Shown here in pieces: positions 53,190-61,429 of a stretch of 64,000 nt of DNA. This DNA comes from CAWCUU01 sp963798855 (GTDB lineage: Bacteria; Gemmatimonadota; Gemmatimonadetes; Longimicrobiales; RSA9): the NCBI GenBank assembly GCA_963798855.1, contig CAWCUU010000002.1, positions 310,001 to 374,000 of the forward strand, read 5' to 3'. The translations under genes were made by a program, and so were the position numbers. Position 1 is the first letter of the stretch. Each line of letters opens with the position of its first letter. The notes under the pieces were generated by a model. It was not told the origin of the DNA. It made no database searches and saw only the letters and a program-made list of their open reading frames with translations.

Positions 53190-53239
53190 AGTTTGTGGCG
53201 CGGTAGAAGAATCGGCAGGGGAGAATACTCGCGCCCCAA

Positions 53240-53278
53240 CCCCGTCCGTCGCGAAAGCGGCGGACGGGGCTTTTTTTT
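53240..53278 (+). terminator. Strong intrinsic terminator
   Basis: Thirteen-pair stem: CCCCGTCCG-T-CGC, loop GAAA, GCG-G-CGGACGGGG (53240-53269), followed by C and eight T (53271-53278). It ends the riboswitch/microprotein transcript on the plus strand and insulates it from the mocA-like operon starting about 70 bp later. Confidence 0.93.
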
Positions 53279-53348
53279 GGCTTCGGCGGACGTGTCGGGT
53301 GGCGGCGGGGATGCTGGCCCGTCGCGGACCATTCCACTTCCCGTCCGT

Positions 53349-53378
53349 TTGACGCCTCTCGAGACGGGCGAGCATACT
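53349..53378 (+). promoter_or_regulatory. Candidate promoter of the mocA-xdhC-coxI operon
   Basis: TTGACG (53349-53354), 18-base spacer, CATACT (53373-53378). Lying between the terminator and the TTG start at 53410, it gives a leader of roughly 25 nt that contains the GGAGGT ribosome-binding site. Confidence 0.55.
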
Positions 53379-53409
53379 GTACAGTTACCGGAACGTGGAG
53401 GTATCGCCG

Positions 53410-54015
53410 TTGTCGTCAGCAGCCGTCGCCCACGTGGATGGCGTGGTCCTCGCCGCCGGGCGATCCGCGCGGATGGGGGCGCCGAAGCCCTTGCTGCGGA
53501 TCGACGGCCGCAGCTTTCTGGGCCGCGCGGTCGAAGCGCTGCGGGAAGGCGGCTGTCGGAGCGTCGTCGTCGTTGCGCCCGCGACGCCGTCGGTGATCGC
53601 CGAGGAGGCCATCGCCGTTGGCGCGCACGTGGTCGTCAACGATGAGGACGAGTCGCAACAGATCGACTCCCTGCGACTGGGTCTGGCCGCGCTCGGTGAG
53701 GATGCATCGGCGGCCGTTGTGCTCCCGGTGGATCACCCGCTGGTGCAGCCGGCGACGGTGGCCGCGCTGCTGGCCGCGTTCCGCGCCCGACTGAAGCCCG
53801 TGGTCCGCGCGACCTACCACGATCGACCCGGACACCCGACCCTCTTCTCCAGAGCGACGTTCGGAGAGCTCGCGAGCGGGCGGCTCGACCGTGGCGCCGA
53901 GAGCGTCGTGGCGGCGCACGTCGCGGACCTGGAAGATGTAGCCGTCGAGGACCCCGGCGTGACGCTGGACATCGACTCACCGGACGAGCTCCAGCCGTGG
54001 CGCGATCCGGAGTGA
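53410..54015 (+). CDS. Molybdenum cofactor cytidylyltransferase-like protein (MocA family)
   Basis: 201 residues. Nucleotidyltransferase fold of the MobA/MocA/IspD group: DGVVLAAGRSARMGAPKPLL (nucleotide-binding loop with RMGxxK), SLRLGLAAL, VVLPVDHPLV (metal-binding Asp), RPGHPTLFSR. This is the pattern of MocA, which adds CMP to Mo-molybdopterin for xanthine-oxidase-family enzymes, fitting the hydroxylase encoded divergently. TTG 53410 is preferred because GGAGGT (53397-53402) lies seven bases ahead; a GTG at 53395 lacks a site. Its stop overlaps the next start (GTGA). Confidence 0.83.
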   Translation: MSSAAVAHVDGVVLAAGRSARMGAPKPLLRIDGRSFLGRAVEALREGGCRSVVVVAPATPSVIAEEAIAVGAHVVVNDEDESQQIDSLRLGLAALGEDASAAVVLPVDHPLVQPATVAALLAAFRARLKPVVRATYHDRPGHPTLFSRATFGELASGRLDRGAESVVAAHVADLEDVAVEDPGVTLDIDSPDELQPWRDPE

Positions 54016-54848
54016 GATCGATCGGTGCCGCCGAGGCGGCCGCCGCGGCTCTCGAGGCGCAGGCCGGCGGTCGGGCGGTCGCGATCGTCACCGTGGTGGA
54101 GGGCGACGCCGTGCCGCCCGGCGTACGGCTGTTGCGCTTCGAGGACGGCGAGGTGCGGGGTGGCAGCGGGGATCCGGGGCTGGACGCAGCGCTCGAAGCG
54201 CGGGGAGAGGCCGCACTGCGCGGCGCGGGTGCCGGCACTACCGTGCTGACCATCGACGCGATGCGCTGCTGCGTCTACGCGGAAGCGCACCGCCCGTCCG
54301 AACGGCTGTTCGTGGTGGGCGCCGGCCACGTCGGCGCGGCGCTCGCGCGACTCGGTGCGATGGTCGGATTCGAGGTCACCGTCCTCGACGATCGAGCGGA
54401 TTTCGCGGTCGCCGACCGTCTGCCGGGCGCGGCGGTCGTGCTTCGAACGGACTTCGCCGACCCGTTCCGGGACGCGATCCCCGATGCGCGAAGCTGCGTC
54501 GTGCTCGTCACGCGGGCGCACCGCTACGACTTCGACTGTCTGCGGCGGCTGCTCGACCTCGAGACGCCGCCGCGCTACATCGGCATGATCGGCAGCCGAC
54601 GCCGGGTACGCGCTGCATTCCAGGCTCTGCTGGACTCCGCCATGCCGCGTGAGCTCCTCGCCAGGATCTCTGCGCCCGTCGGCCTCGATCTGGGAGCCGA
54701 GACGCCGGAGGAAATCGCGCTCAGCATCGTCGCCGAGCTCGTTCAGCTGCGACGCGGTGGGGACGGCACGCGCCTCGCCGTGAAGAACAGCATTCTAGAC
54801 CGGCTGCTGCCGGAGCGACCCGAAGTGGAGGAATCGGATGCAGGATGA
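54012..54848 (+). CDS. XdhC-family protein with Rossmann domain
   Basis: 278 residues. The N-terminal about 95 residues resemble an XdhC/CoxI domain but lack its GSxPR and GGCxE motifs. The C-terminal XdhC Rossmann domain is clear: LFVVGAGHVGAALARLGAMV, VTVLDDRADFAVADRLPGA, VVLVTRAHRYDFDCLRRLL, PRYIGMIGSRRRVRAAFQAL, and ISAPVGLDLGAETPEEIALS. XdhC-type proteins protect and sulfurate or insert the molybdenum cofactor into xanthine-dehydrogenase-like enzymes. GTG 54012 overlaps the previous stop by 4 bp. The missing CoxI motifs are supplied by the next gene. Confidence 0.85.
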   Translation: MRSIGAAEAAAAALEAQAGGRAVAIVTVVEGDAVPPGVRLLRFEDGEVRGGSGDPGLDAALEARGEAALRGAGAGTTVLTIDAMRCCVYAEAHRPSERLFVVGAGHVGAALARLGAMVGFEVTVLDDRADFAVADRLPGAAVVLRTDFADPFRDAIPDARSCVVLVTRAHRYDFDCLRRLLDLETPPRYIGMIGSRRRVRAAFQALLDSAMPRELLARISAPVGLDLGAETPEEIALSIVAELVQLRRGGDGTRLAVKNSILDRLLPERPEVEESDAG

Positions 54849-55164
54849 GGCGGTCTGGCGCGCGACGCTCGACGCCGCCCGGGCGGGACGGCGCGTCGCC
54901 CTCGCCACCGTGGTGGATACGCGCGGCTCGGTGCCGCGTCACGCCGGGAGCAAGATGCTCATCGATCCGGCGGGCGCGCTGGTCGGCACCATCGGTGGCG
55001 GCTGCGGCGAGGCCGAGGTGATCGAAGCCGCTGCCGACGTCGTCCGCGACGGCGCACCCCGACTCATCCACGTTCGGCTCACGGACGACGGGCAATCCTG
55101 GAGCCCGGCCGTCTGCGGCGGCACGATGGACATCCTGCTGGAACCCGTGGACCCGGTCGAATGA
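54838..55164 (+). CDS. XdhC/CoxI-type stand-alone N-terminal domain protein
   Basis: 108 residues, only the XdhC_CoxI domain: VALATVVDTRGSVPRHAGSK, MLIDPAGALVGTIGGGCGEA, and the later SPAVCGGTMDILLEP with the conserved Cys. In most bacteria this domain is fused in front of a Rossmann domain; here the gene before supplies the Rossmann part, so the pair is a split XdhC. Overlaps of 11 bp upstream and 4 bp downstream show tight coupling. Likely role: maturation of the molybdenum hydroxylase encoded at 47-52 kb. Confidence 0.85.
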   Translation: MQDEAVWRATLDAARAGRRVALATVVDTRGSVPRHAGSKMLIDPAGALVGTIGGGCGEAEVIEAAADVVRDGAPRLIHVRLTDDGQSWSPAVCGGTMDILLEPVDPVE

Positions 55165-56402
55165 GGATGACCTGGGAGCGCTACACCGCATTCCTGAGAC
55201 AGCCGCCCGAGCTGACCATTACATGGCACGACCGCGAGAGCTGCGCGCGCGGCTGGCTGGTCATCAATTCGCTGCGCGGCGGCGCGGCCGGCGGTGGCAC
55301 GCGCATACGAGCGGGCCTCGAGGAGCCGGAGGTCGTCTACCTCTCCAAGGCGATGGAGTTGAAGTTCGCGCTGACCGGTCCGCCGATCGGCGGTGCGAAG
55401 AGCGGCATCGACTTCGATCCCGCCGACCCCCGCAAGCAGGACGTGCTGGGTCGCTGGTACGCGGCGATCGAGCCGCAGCTGCGCGAGCGCTACGGCACGG
55501 CGGGCGACCTGAACGTGGACGAGATCCTCGAGGTCGTGCCCGCCGTGCGCCGTCTCGGCCTGCGACACCCCCAGCAGGGCATCGTGCGCGGACACTACCA
55601 CGCCGACGACGCCCGCACGGAGACCGTGCTCTCGCTGCTGGACCGCGGCACCGAGGCTCCGCTCGACGACGAGCTGGGCGTGCCCGGCATGCGGCTGGCC
55701 GTCGCGGACACCATCACCGGCTACGGAGTCGCCGAGTCGGTACGGCGCTGGTGCATGCGCGGCGGCTCGGAGCTCGACGGCCTGCGCATCCTGCTCGAGG
55801 GATTCGGTAACGTCGGTGCGGCGTGCGCTCTCTATCTCTCCCGCTGGGGCGCCCGTATCGTCGCCATCAGTGATGCGGAGAAGGCGCTCGTCGAGCCCGA
55901 AGGCCTCGACGCAGGCTCCGTCGAATCGCTCGTTCGTGACAGCCGCGAGCGCCTGCTGCCGCAGGAGGACGTCCGTCTCGCGCGGGGCGAACGGCGACAC
56001 CGATTCTGGGATGTTCCCGCCAATGCCTTCGTCTGCGCGGCCCTCTCCGACACGCTGGACGAGCGCCGCCTCGACGCGCTGGAGCGCGGCGGCGTCCGGC
56101 TGATCGTCTGCGGCGCGAACCATCCCTTCCGCGAGCGCGCGATCGGCGCCACCGAGGTGCAGCAGAGCGCCGACTCGCGCTTCGCGATCCTGCCCGACGT
56201 CCTTGCGAACTGCGGTCGAGCGCGGGCGTTCGCCTACCTGATGGAGCCCGGCGCCCGCGCGGAGGCGGAGCCGATCTTCGCGGCCGTCACCCGCACGATC
56301 GACGAGGCTCTCGACGAGATCGTCGGGCGCGCGCCGGATCCCCCCTGTGGACTGCTGGCCGCCACCATCGACACGCTGCTGGACCGTATCGCCGCGCCAT
56401 GA
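55161..56402 (+). CDS. Glu/Leu/Phe/Val dehydrogenase family protein
   Basis: 413 residues, amino-acid dehydrogenase superfamily. The substrate domain has GWLVINSLRGGAAGGGTRIR, LSKAMELKFALTGPPIGGAK with Lys80 (GGAKSGIDFDP) as the probable catalytic lysine, and GDLNVDEILEVVPAVRRLGL. The NAD(P) domain has LRILLEGFGNVGAACALYLS (GxGNVG) and ILPDVLANCGRARAFAYLME. It deaminates an L-amino acid to the oxo acid with NAD(P); substrate choice is not clear, and the family also includes non-dehydrogenase members. ATG 55161 overlaps the CoxI stop, so it is in the Moco maturation operon for no evident reason. Confidence 0.87.
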   Translation: MRMTWERYTAFLRQPPELTITWHDRESCARGWLVINSLRGGAAGGGTRIRAGLEEPEVVYLSKAMELKFALTGPPIGGAKSGIDFDPADPRKQDVLGRWYAAIEPQLRERYGTAGDLNVDEILEVVPAVRRLGLRHPQQGIVRGHYHADDARTETVLSLLDRGTEAPLDDELGVPGMRLAVADTITGYGVAESVRRWCMRGGSELDGLRILLEGFGNVGAACALYLSRWGARIVAISDAEKALVEPEGLDAGSVESLVRDSRERLLPQEDVRLARGERRHRFWDVPANAFVCAALSDTLDERRLDALERGGVRLIVCGANHPFRERAIGATEVQQSADSRFAILPDVLANCGRARAFAYLMEPGARAEAEPIFAAVTRTIDEALDEIVGRAPDPPCGLLAATIDTLLDRIAAP

Positions 56403-56415
56403 CGGGGACGCCCCC

Positions 56416-57492
56416 ATGGAGGTGACCCTCTTCCTAGGGACTCGCCGCGGCCTGTTTCTCGCCCGCTCCGCTGCCGGGAGAGGCGAGTGGAGCCTCGAGG
56501 GGCCGCTCCTCGCCGGCCGCGAGATCTACTACGCCTTCCTCGATCCACGCGACGGACGCACGGCGTGGGCTGCCAGCGATCACGCGGTCTGGGGTGCGCA
56601 CGTCCATCGCAGCGACGACAGCGGACGCAGCTGGACCGTTCTCGAGGCCGCCCCCCATCACTCCGATGCACGTGGCCTGAAGGCCGTCTGGTCTCTCGCT
56701 CCCGGCCCGGTCGACGGCCCGGAGGTCCTGTTCGCCGGCATCGAGCCCGCGGGGCTCTTCGTCAGCGAGGACCGCGGCGAGTCGTGGCGGGGGGTGGAAT
56801 CGCTGAACGACCACCCGACCCGCGCGGTCTGGCAGCCGGCGGGCGGCGGGCTCGCGCTGCACTCGATCATCGTCGATCCAGCCGATGCGCGGCGCCTGTA
56901 CTGCGCGATCTCGGCCGGCGGCGTCTACCGGAGCGACGACGGCGGCGAGAGTTGGCGGCCGATGAACCGCGGCGTCCGGGCCGACTTCCTGGCGCGGGAC
57001 CGCCCGGAAGCGGGCCAGTGCGTCCACAAGCTGCACGTCCACCCGGCCCGCCCCGAGCGACTCTACCAGCAGAACCACTGCGGCACGTACCGAAGCGACG
57101 ACCGCGGCGAGAGCTGGATCGAGATCACCCCGGGGCTGCCCAGCGACTTCGGCTACGTGCTCGGACTCGATCCGCGAGACGCGGACGTCGCCTACGTCAT
57201 TCCCGAGGAATCGAGCCACATGCGGGCGGCCGTGGAGGGGCGGCTGAGGGTGTACCGCACGGGCGATGGCGGTCGCAGCTGGGAGGCGCTGGGCGATGGG
57301 CTGCCGCAGCGGCACGCCTACGTCTCGGTGCTCAGGGAAGCCATGGCCTGGGACGCTGCCCGTCCTCTCGGCCTCTACTTCGGCACGTCCGGAGGCCACG
57401 TCTTCGCCAGCAGGGACGCGGGCCTCAGCTGGACGCTCGTCGCGGCCTATCTTCCGCGCATTCTCTCCGTCACCGCGGCGGCGACGCCCTGA
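56416..57492 (+). CDS. BNR/WD40-like beta-propeller (sialidase-fold) protein
   Basis: 358 residues made of BNR-type blades: recurring (V/T)YRSDDGGESW units (VHRSDDSGRSW, LFVSEDRGESWRGV, GGVYRSDDGGESWRPM, CGTYRSDDRGESWIEI, VYRTGDGGRSWEAL, VFASRDAGLSWTLV), typical of glycosyl-hydrolase/VPS10/HCF136-like propellers. There is no signal peptide and no sialidase catalytic triad that I can place, so it is probably a scaffold or ligand-binding protein in the cytoplasm. ATG 56416 lies 13 bp after the dehydrogenase stop, so it may be co-transcribed. Convergent with the next gene. Confidence 0.82.
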   Translation: MEVTLFLGTRRGLFLARSAAGRGEWSLEGPLLAGREIYYAFLDPRDGRTAWAASDHAVWGAHVHRSDDSGRSWTVLEAAPHHSDARGLKAVWSLAPGPVDGPEVLFAGIEPAGLFVSEDRGESWRGVESLNDHPTRAVWQPAGGGLALHSIIVDPADARRLYCAISAGGVYRSDDGGESWRPMNRGVRADFLARDRPEAGQCVHKLHVHPARPERLYQQNHCGTYRSDDRGESWIEITPGLPSDFGYVLGLDPRDADVAYVIPEESSHMRAAVEGRLRVYRTGDGGRSWEALGDGLPQRHAYVSVLREAMAWDAARPLGLYFGTSGGHVFASRDAGLSWTLVAAYLPRILSVTAAATP

Positions 57493-57513
57493 GCTGAGCC
57501 CGGCAGGACCCCG

Positions 57514-58323
57514 TCACGCGGTCTCCAGCGCGAGCCGACAGCAGAGCGAGCCGTGCGCGGCTCCGGCCTCGAGTCGCCGCAAGGACGCCCATTCCCAGGC
57601 GCTGTACTGCGTGACGCCGACCCCGGCCTGCGGCACGTGCGCCGTGCCCGCCACCACGGTCGCGGCGAAGAGCCTCATCTCGAGCGTGTACTCCCGGCGC
57701 CGCAGCCGCCCCCGTCGCAGCTCCTGGCCGACGCGCAGGCGCACGCCGAGCTTCTCCCGTCCCGTCCGTCGCACCGCATCCGGCCATGATTCTTCCGGTC
57801 GCAAGCTGGATGCGGGCAGCCCCCAGGTGTCGGCCAGCTCTTCGTCATCCGGCGGCCGAAGCACGGTCAGAACTCGCTCCCGCGATCCGCGTTCGCGGAT
57901 CAGCACGGAGACCGATCGCTTGACTCGCTCCTTCCGTGCATCCCTGTCGACCAACCGGCTCAACTCCTCCAGCTCCCTCTCGTCCGGCTGCCACCCGTGG
58001 CGCTTCCAGCTCGCTCGGCCACCGGTATCGAAGCGGACCCCCTCCGCCTCCAGCAGCGTCCGCTGCAACGCACCCGGCGAGCCGCGCGCGGCCGCGGCCG
58101 CCCGATCGGCGGCGAGGGCGCCCGGTAGGCTGACGGCACCATCGCGGCTGACCACGCGCCACCAGGGCACGTCGCTGTCGTCCGGCAGCGCCGCGAGCGC
58201 ACGGCCGACGCCGCGAGCCGCGCGCGGCCGGCCGAGAATGGCCGCGACGCCACCGTAGCTGATGAGCTTGCCGCGCGGGACGCGCCGCACGAGGGCGTGG
58301 ACGGCATGGGTGAAGTCGAGCAT
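57514..58323 (-). CDS. Alkyltransferase-like (ATL) protein fused to a degenerate Nudix domain
   Basis: 269 residues. About 1-110 is the MGMT/ATL DNA-binding domain: FTHAVHALVRRVPRGKLISY, GGVAAILGRPRAARGVGRAL, then PWWRVVSRDG where MGMT has PCHR. The alkyl-accepting Cys is thus Trp, as in ATL proteins that flag O6-alkylguanine for nucleotide excision repair. About 140-265 looks like a Nudix fold (RVLTVLRPPDDEELADTWGL, then AVRRTGREKLGV), but the box RExxEExG reads RTGREKLG, with only one of the metal Glu kept. A fusion of lesion sensor and nucleotide-pool domain is uncommon. Start ATG 58323 begins the conserved domain directly. Confidence 0.78.
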   Translation of the reverse strand: MLDFTHAVHALVRRVPRGKLISYGGVAAILGRPRAARGVGRALAALPDDSDVPWWRVVSRDGAVSLPGALAADRAAAAARGSPGALQRTLLEAEGVRFDTGGRASWKRHGWQPDERELEELSRLVDRDARKERVKRSVSVLIRERGSRERVLTVLRPPDDEELADTWGLPASSLRPEESWPDAVRRTGREKLGVRLRVGQELRRGRLRRREYTLEMRLFAATVVAGTAHVPQAGVGVTQYSAWEWASLRRLEAGAAHGSLCCRLALETA

Positions 58324-58412
58324 CAGGAAGCGGCGGGCTTCATCGCCCGTGCGGCGGACCTTAGCTTGCGGGCAACGCCGGCCATCGACGCCCCGCCCGA
58401 ACCTGGAGCAAG

Positions 58413-59894
58413 ATGCAGAGATCCACCACCGAGCGACAACCAGGCTCCGAGCAGCGGCTGATTCTCGCACGCCTCGCCGGAGAGATGGCGATCAAATCGC
58501 GCCGCACGCGCAGCTCGTTCCAGAAACGGCTCGTGCGCAACCTGCGCGATGCGCTGGACACCACCGGCGCGCCGCACTCCGTGGAGGATGACTGGACGAG
58601 GATCCTGATCCGCAGCGCCTCCGCCGACGCGCCATCGCTGCTGGCCCATGTGTTCGGCCTCAGCTCCTTCTCTCCCGTGGATGCGACCGTTCCGGCCGAG
58701 CTGGATGCCATCATCCGGTGCGGCTTCGAGCTCTACGGCGAGCGGGTCCGCGGCCACACCTTCGCCATACGAGCCCGCCGCTCGGGACGTCATCCGTTCC
58801 GCTCGAAGGACGTGGAGGTTCGGCTCGGGGCGGCGCTGAACGAGGGGGCCGTCGTGGACCTCGGCGCGCCGGAAATCACGGTTCATGTCGAGGTGCGCGA
58901 GTCCGAGGCTCACCTCTTCACGGAGCGGATCGACGGCCCGGGCGGGCTGCCTCTCGGCGTCGAAGGGCGCGCCGTCGCGCTCATCTCGGGCGGCTTCGAT
59001 TCGGCGGTCGCAGCCTGGCTGATGCTGAAGCGAGGCGTCCGCCTCGATTACGTTTTCTGCAACCTGGGCGGGGACGCGTACGAGCGCGCCGTCGTGCAGG
59101 TCACGAAGGTGCTCGCCGACGATTGGAGCTACGGCTCACGGCCACGACTGCACGTCGTCCCCTTCGACGAGACGCTCGACGAGCTGCGCGCGCGAGCGAA
59201 GCCCCGCTACTGGCAGGTCGTGCTGAAGCGGCTTATGTACCGGGCCGCCTCGCGCATCGCCGATCGGGGCGACGCCGCCGCGATCGTCACCGGCGAAGCG
59301 ATCGGTCAGGTCTCCTCCCAGACGCTCGGGAACCTCGCCGCGATCGACCCGGCCGCCTCGCGCCCCGTGTTCCGACCCCTGCTCGGCTTCGACAAGGAAG
59401 AGATCATCCGGCTGGCTCGCCGCATCGGGACCGCGGCGCTCTCGGAGCAGGTCAAGGAGTATTGCGCCATCGCGCCCGGGCACCCCGTCACCTCGGCATC
59501 CGCCGAGGCGGTCGCCCACGAGGAGGACCGGCTCGACCTCGGTGTCATCGAGCGGGCCGTCGCTCGCTCGCGCGTGCTCGATCTGCGCGCGCTAACCCCC
59601 ACTGACCTCGTCGCGCCCTACCTGTTCACCACCTCGGTGCCCGAAGGCGCTACCGTCATCGATTGTCGACCGGAGGCCGCTTACCGCGCCTGGCACTACC
59701 CCGGCGCGCAGCGTCGCGACGAGTGGGACCTGCTGCGCCGATTCCAGCAGCTCGATCGGGACCCGACCTACATTCTGTACTGCGCCCACGGCGTGCAGAG
59801 CGCCTATCTCGCCGAGCGGATGCAGCGGGCCGGATTCGAGGCGTACTCCTTCCGCGGCGGCGCCGGAGCGCTGCGCCGGGCGCCGCGCCTGTGA
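58413..59894 (+). CDS. thiI: tRNA 4-thiouridine sulfurtransferase
   Basis: 493 residues; THUMP domain about 70-170 (THTFAIRARRSGRHPFRSKD), PP-loop ATPase about 180-370 (RAVALISGGFDSAVAAWLML, with the SGGxDS loop, and AIVTGEAIGQVSSQTLGNLA) and a C-terminal rhodanese domain with Cys457 in YILYCAHGVQSAYLAERM. This full-length form thiolates U8 of tRNA using sulfur relayed from a cysteine desulfurase and can also serve thiamine synthesis. ATG 58413 has GGAG about 6 nt upstream. Divergent from the ATL-Nudix gene (89-bp gap). Confidence 0.94.
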   Translation: MQRSTTERQPGSEQRLILARLAGEMAIKSRRTRSSFQKRLVRNLRDALDTTGAPHSVEDDWTRILIRSASADAPSLLAHVFGLSSFSPVDATVPAELDAIIRCGFELYGERVRGHTFAIRARRSGRHPFRSKDVEVRLGAALNEGAVVDLGAPEITVHVEVRESEAHLFTERIDGPGGLPLGVEGRAVALISGGFDSAVAAWLMLKRGVRLDYVFCNLGGDAYERAVVQVTKVLADDWSYGSRPRLHVVPFDETLDELRARAKPRYWQVVLKRLMYRAASRIADRGDAAAIVTGEAIGQVSSQTLGNLAAIDPAASRPVFRPLLGFDKEEIIRLARRIGTAALSEQVKEYCAIAPGHPVTSASAEAVAHEEDRLDLGVIERAVARSRVLDLRALTPTDLVAPYLFTTSVPEGATVIDCRPEAAYRAWHYPGAQRRDEWDLLRRFQQLDRDPTYILYCAHGVQSAYLAERMQRAGFEAYSFRGGAGALRRAPRL

Positions 59895-59937
59895 CGATTT
59901 CCTCCGCGATTCCGCCGGCTGACTGCGTGACGCCACC

Positions 59938-60924
59938 TCACGCCGAAGGCGTGATCACCACCTTGCCGAACGTCACGCTCTCCTCCAGCGCGGCGTGGGC
60001 CTCGCGGATCGCCGAAAAGGGCAGCACGCGATCCACGATCGGATGCGCCCGCCCATCCCTCAGGAGCGGCAGCACGCGCCGCTCGAAGCGGCGGGCGGCG
60101 TCGATCTTCTGCTCGAGCGGACGGGCCCGCAGCACGGTGCCGATCAGCGTGACGCGACGGCGCAGCAGCAACGAGAGGTCGAGCGTGGCTTGCGCGCCGG
60201 ACACGGTCCCCACGCAGACCATCCGGCCGAGCTCCGCGAGCGAGCGCAGGCTCGCCTCGAACAGCGCGCCGCCCACCAGGTCCAGAATCGCGTCGACCCC
60301 CGCGCCGCCGGTGATCCGCTCGACCGCCTCCACGACGTCCTCCCGCGAGCTGTCGATCCCCTCGGCAAGGCCGAGCTCGCGTGAGCGATCGAGCTTCCAG
60401 GCGGTCCTCGACGTCCCCGTTACGGTCGCGCCGGCCGCCACCGCGATCTGCAGCGCGGCGGTGCCCACGCCGCTGCCCACCGCGTGGATCAGCAGACGCT
60501 CGCCGGTGGCGAGGGCGAGGCGGGTGAAGAGCGCATCGTCGGCGGTGATGAACGCCTCCGGAACCGCAGCCGCCGCCTCCAGGGAGAGAGCCTCGGGAAC
60601 GGCGATCGCCTCACGCTCGTGCACGACGACCGCCTCGGCGTACGCGCCGCCGGCGACGAGCCCCATCACCCGCTCGCCGCCGCGCCAACGACGCACGCGC
60701 GAGCCCGTAGCCTCGACCGTCCCGGCGTACTCGAGGCCCGGGATGTCCGCGGGCACCCCCGCGGGCGCGGGGTAGCGCCCCTTTCGCTGCAACAGGTCCG
60801 CACGGTTCAGCGCGGCGGCCGCCACCCGCACACGGACCTCGTCCGAGCCCGGCTCGGGCAGCGGAACCTCCCTCTCCTCGAGCACCTCCGGGCCGCCCGG
60901 CCGCGTGATGACGATCGCGCGCAT
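59938..60924 (-). CDS. NAD(P)H-quinone oxidoreductase, PIG3/QOR-like zinc-independent MDR
   Basis: 328 residues, medium-chain dehydrogenase/reductase fold. N-terminal RPGGPEVLEEREVPLPEPGS and AAALNRADLLQRKGRYPAPA are the QOR/PIG3 opening. The NADPH domain has LLIHAVGSGVGTAALQIAVA (glycine-rich loop, here GSGVG) and VDAILDLVGGALFEASLRSL. The zinc-ligand cysteines are missing, as in quinone reductases. The length equals TP53I3-like bacterial proteins. Convergent with thiI (43 bp). The upstream flank has the GGCGCTGAC repeat. Confidence 0.91.
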   Translation of the reverse strand: MRAIVITRPGGPEVLEEREVPLPEPGSDEVRVRVAAAALNRADLLQRKGRYPAPAGVPADIPGLEYAGTVEATGSRVRRWRGGERVMGLVAGGAYAEAVVVHEREAIAVPEALSLEAAAAVPEAFITADDALFTRLALATGERLLIHAVGSGVGTAALQIAVAAGATVTGTSRTAWKLDRSRELGLAEGIDSSREDVVEAVERITGGAGVDAILDLVGGALFEASLRSLAELGRMVCVGTVSGAQATLDLSLLLRRRVTLIGTVLRARPLEQKIDAARRFERRVLPLLRDGRAHPIVDRVLPFSAIREAHAALEESVTFGKVVITPSA

Positions 60925-60985
60925 TGGTGAATCAGGCGTTGAAATCGAGGCGTTACTGCAGGCGCTGACGACAGGCGTCGACTAC
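60925..60985. repeat. CAGGCGCTGACGACAGGCGTC repeat copy
   Basis: Three to four degenerate units of the GGCG(C/T)TGA family fill the 57-bp gap between the quinone oxidoreductase start and the small membrane protein stop. The copy is in the orientation opposite to the genes here. Confidence 0.5.
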
Positions 60986-61251
60986 AGCGCCTTCTTGCCG
61001 ACCAGGTGATAGATGAACGGGAAGAGCAGCGCACCGATCAGCGCGCCGATCAGGGCGCCGACGCGCAGCGGCGAGGGATCGTGCCAGATGTAGCCGGAGA
61101 CGCCGAGCATGCCGCCGATGAACGTGCCGAACAGCGCGAACATGAACGTCACGACGCGCGTCGTGCCCGGGCCGCGGAACACGGTCCAGAGCACGAAGGC
61201 GGAGACGACCGCGAACGCGATCCACACCAGGAAGCCGGCCACATAGCTCAT
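60982..61251 (-). CDS. Small hydrophobic membrane protein, unknown function
   Basis: 89 residues, three predicted helices: FLVWIAFAVVSAFVLWTVF, VVTFMFALFGTFIGGMLGVS and the Gly-rich PLRVGALIGALIGALLFPFI (GALIGALIGALL, glycine-zipper-like). It ends HLVGKKAL. ATG 61251 has GGAGGATC eight bases upstream. It resembles small GlsB/YeaQ-type stress membrane proteins only in size and glycine pattern, so I give no name. A longer frame to 61383 adds Arg-rich, unlikely sequence. Confidence 0.75.
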   Translation of the reverse strand: MSYVAGFLVWIAFAVVSAFVLWTVFRGPGTTRVVTFMFALFGTFIGGMLGVSGYIWHDPSPLRVGALIGALIGALLFPFIYHLVGKKAL

Positions 61252-61429
61252 TGAAACGGATCCTCCAAGGTTGCACGCCGGTGCGCGTCGCCTCGTGCGA
61301 CCGCGCGCGACTCCGCCGAGTTGGCAATGCGCCGCCACGATAGGCGAAGCGGGGCGCCCTCGCAACCGGCACCCGCCCGCCACTGGCCCGGTCAGGGTAC
61401 CCGCCCGCGCGGGACAGCGGATCCGTCGC

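Noticed and set aside
53117..53240. SRP, 6S or tRNA-like gene
   Set aside because: No GGAA/GGAAGCAGC SRP loop, no tRNA arms with T-loop bases, and no 6S open bubble of the usual size.
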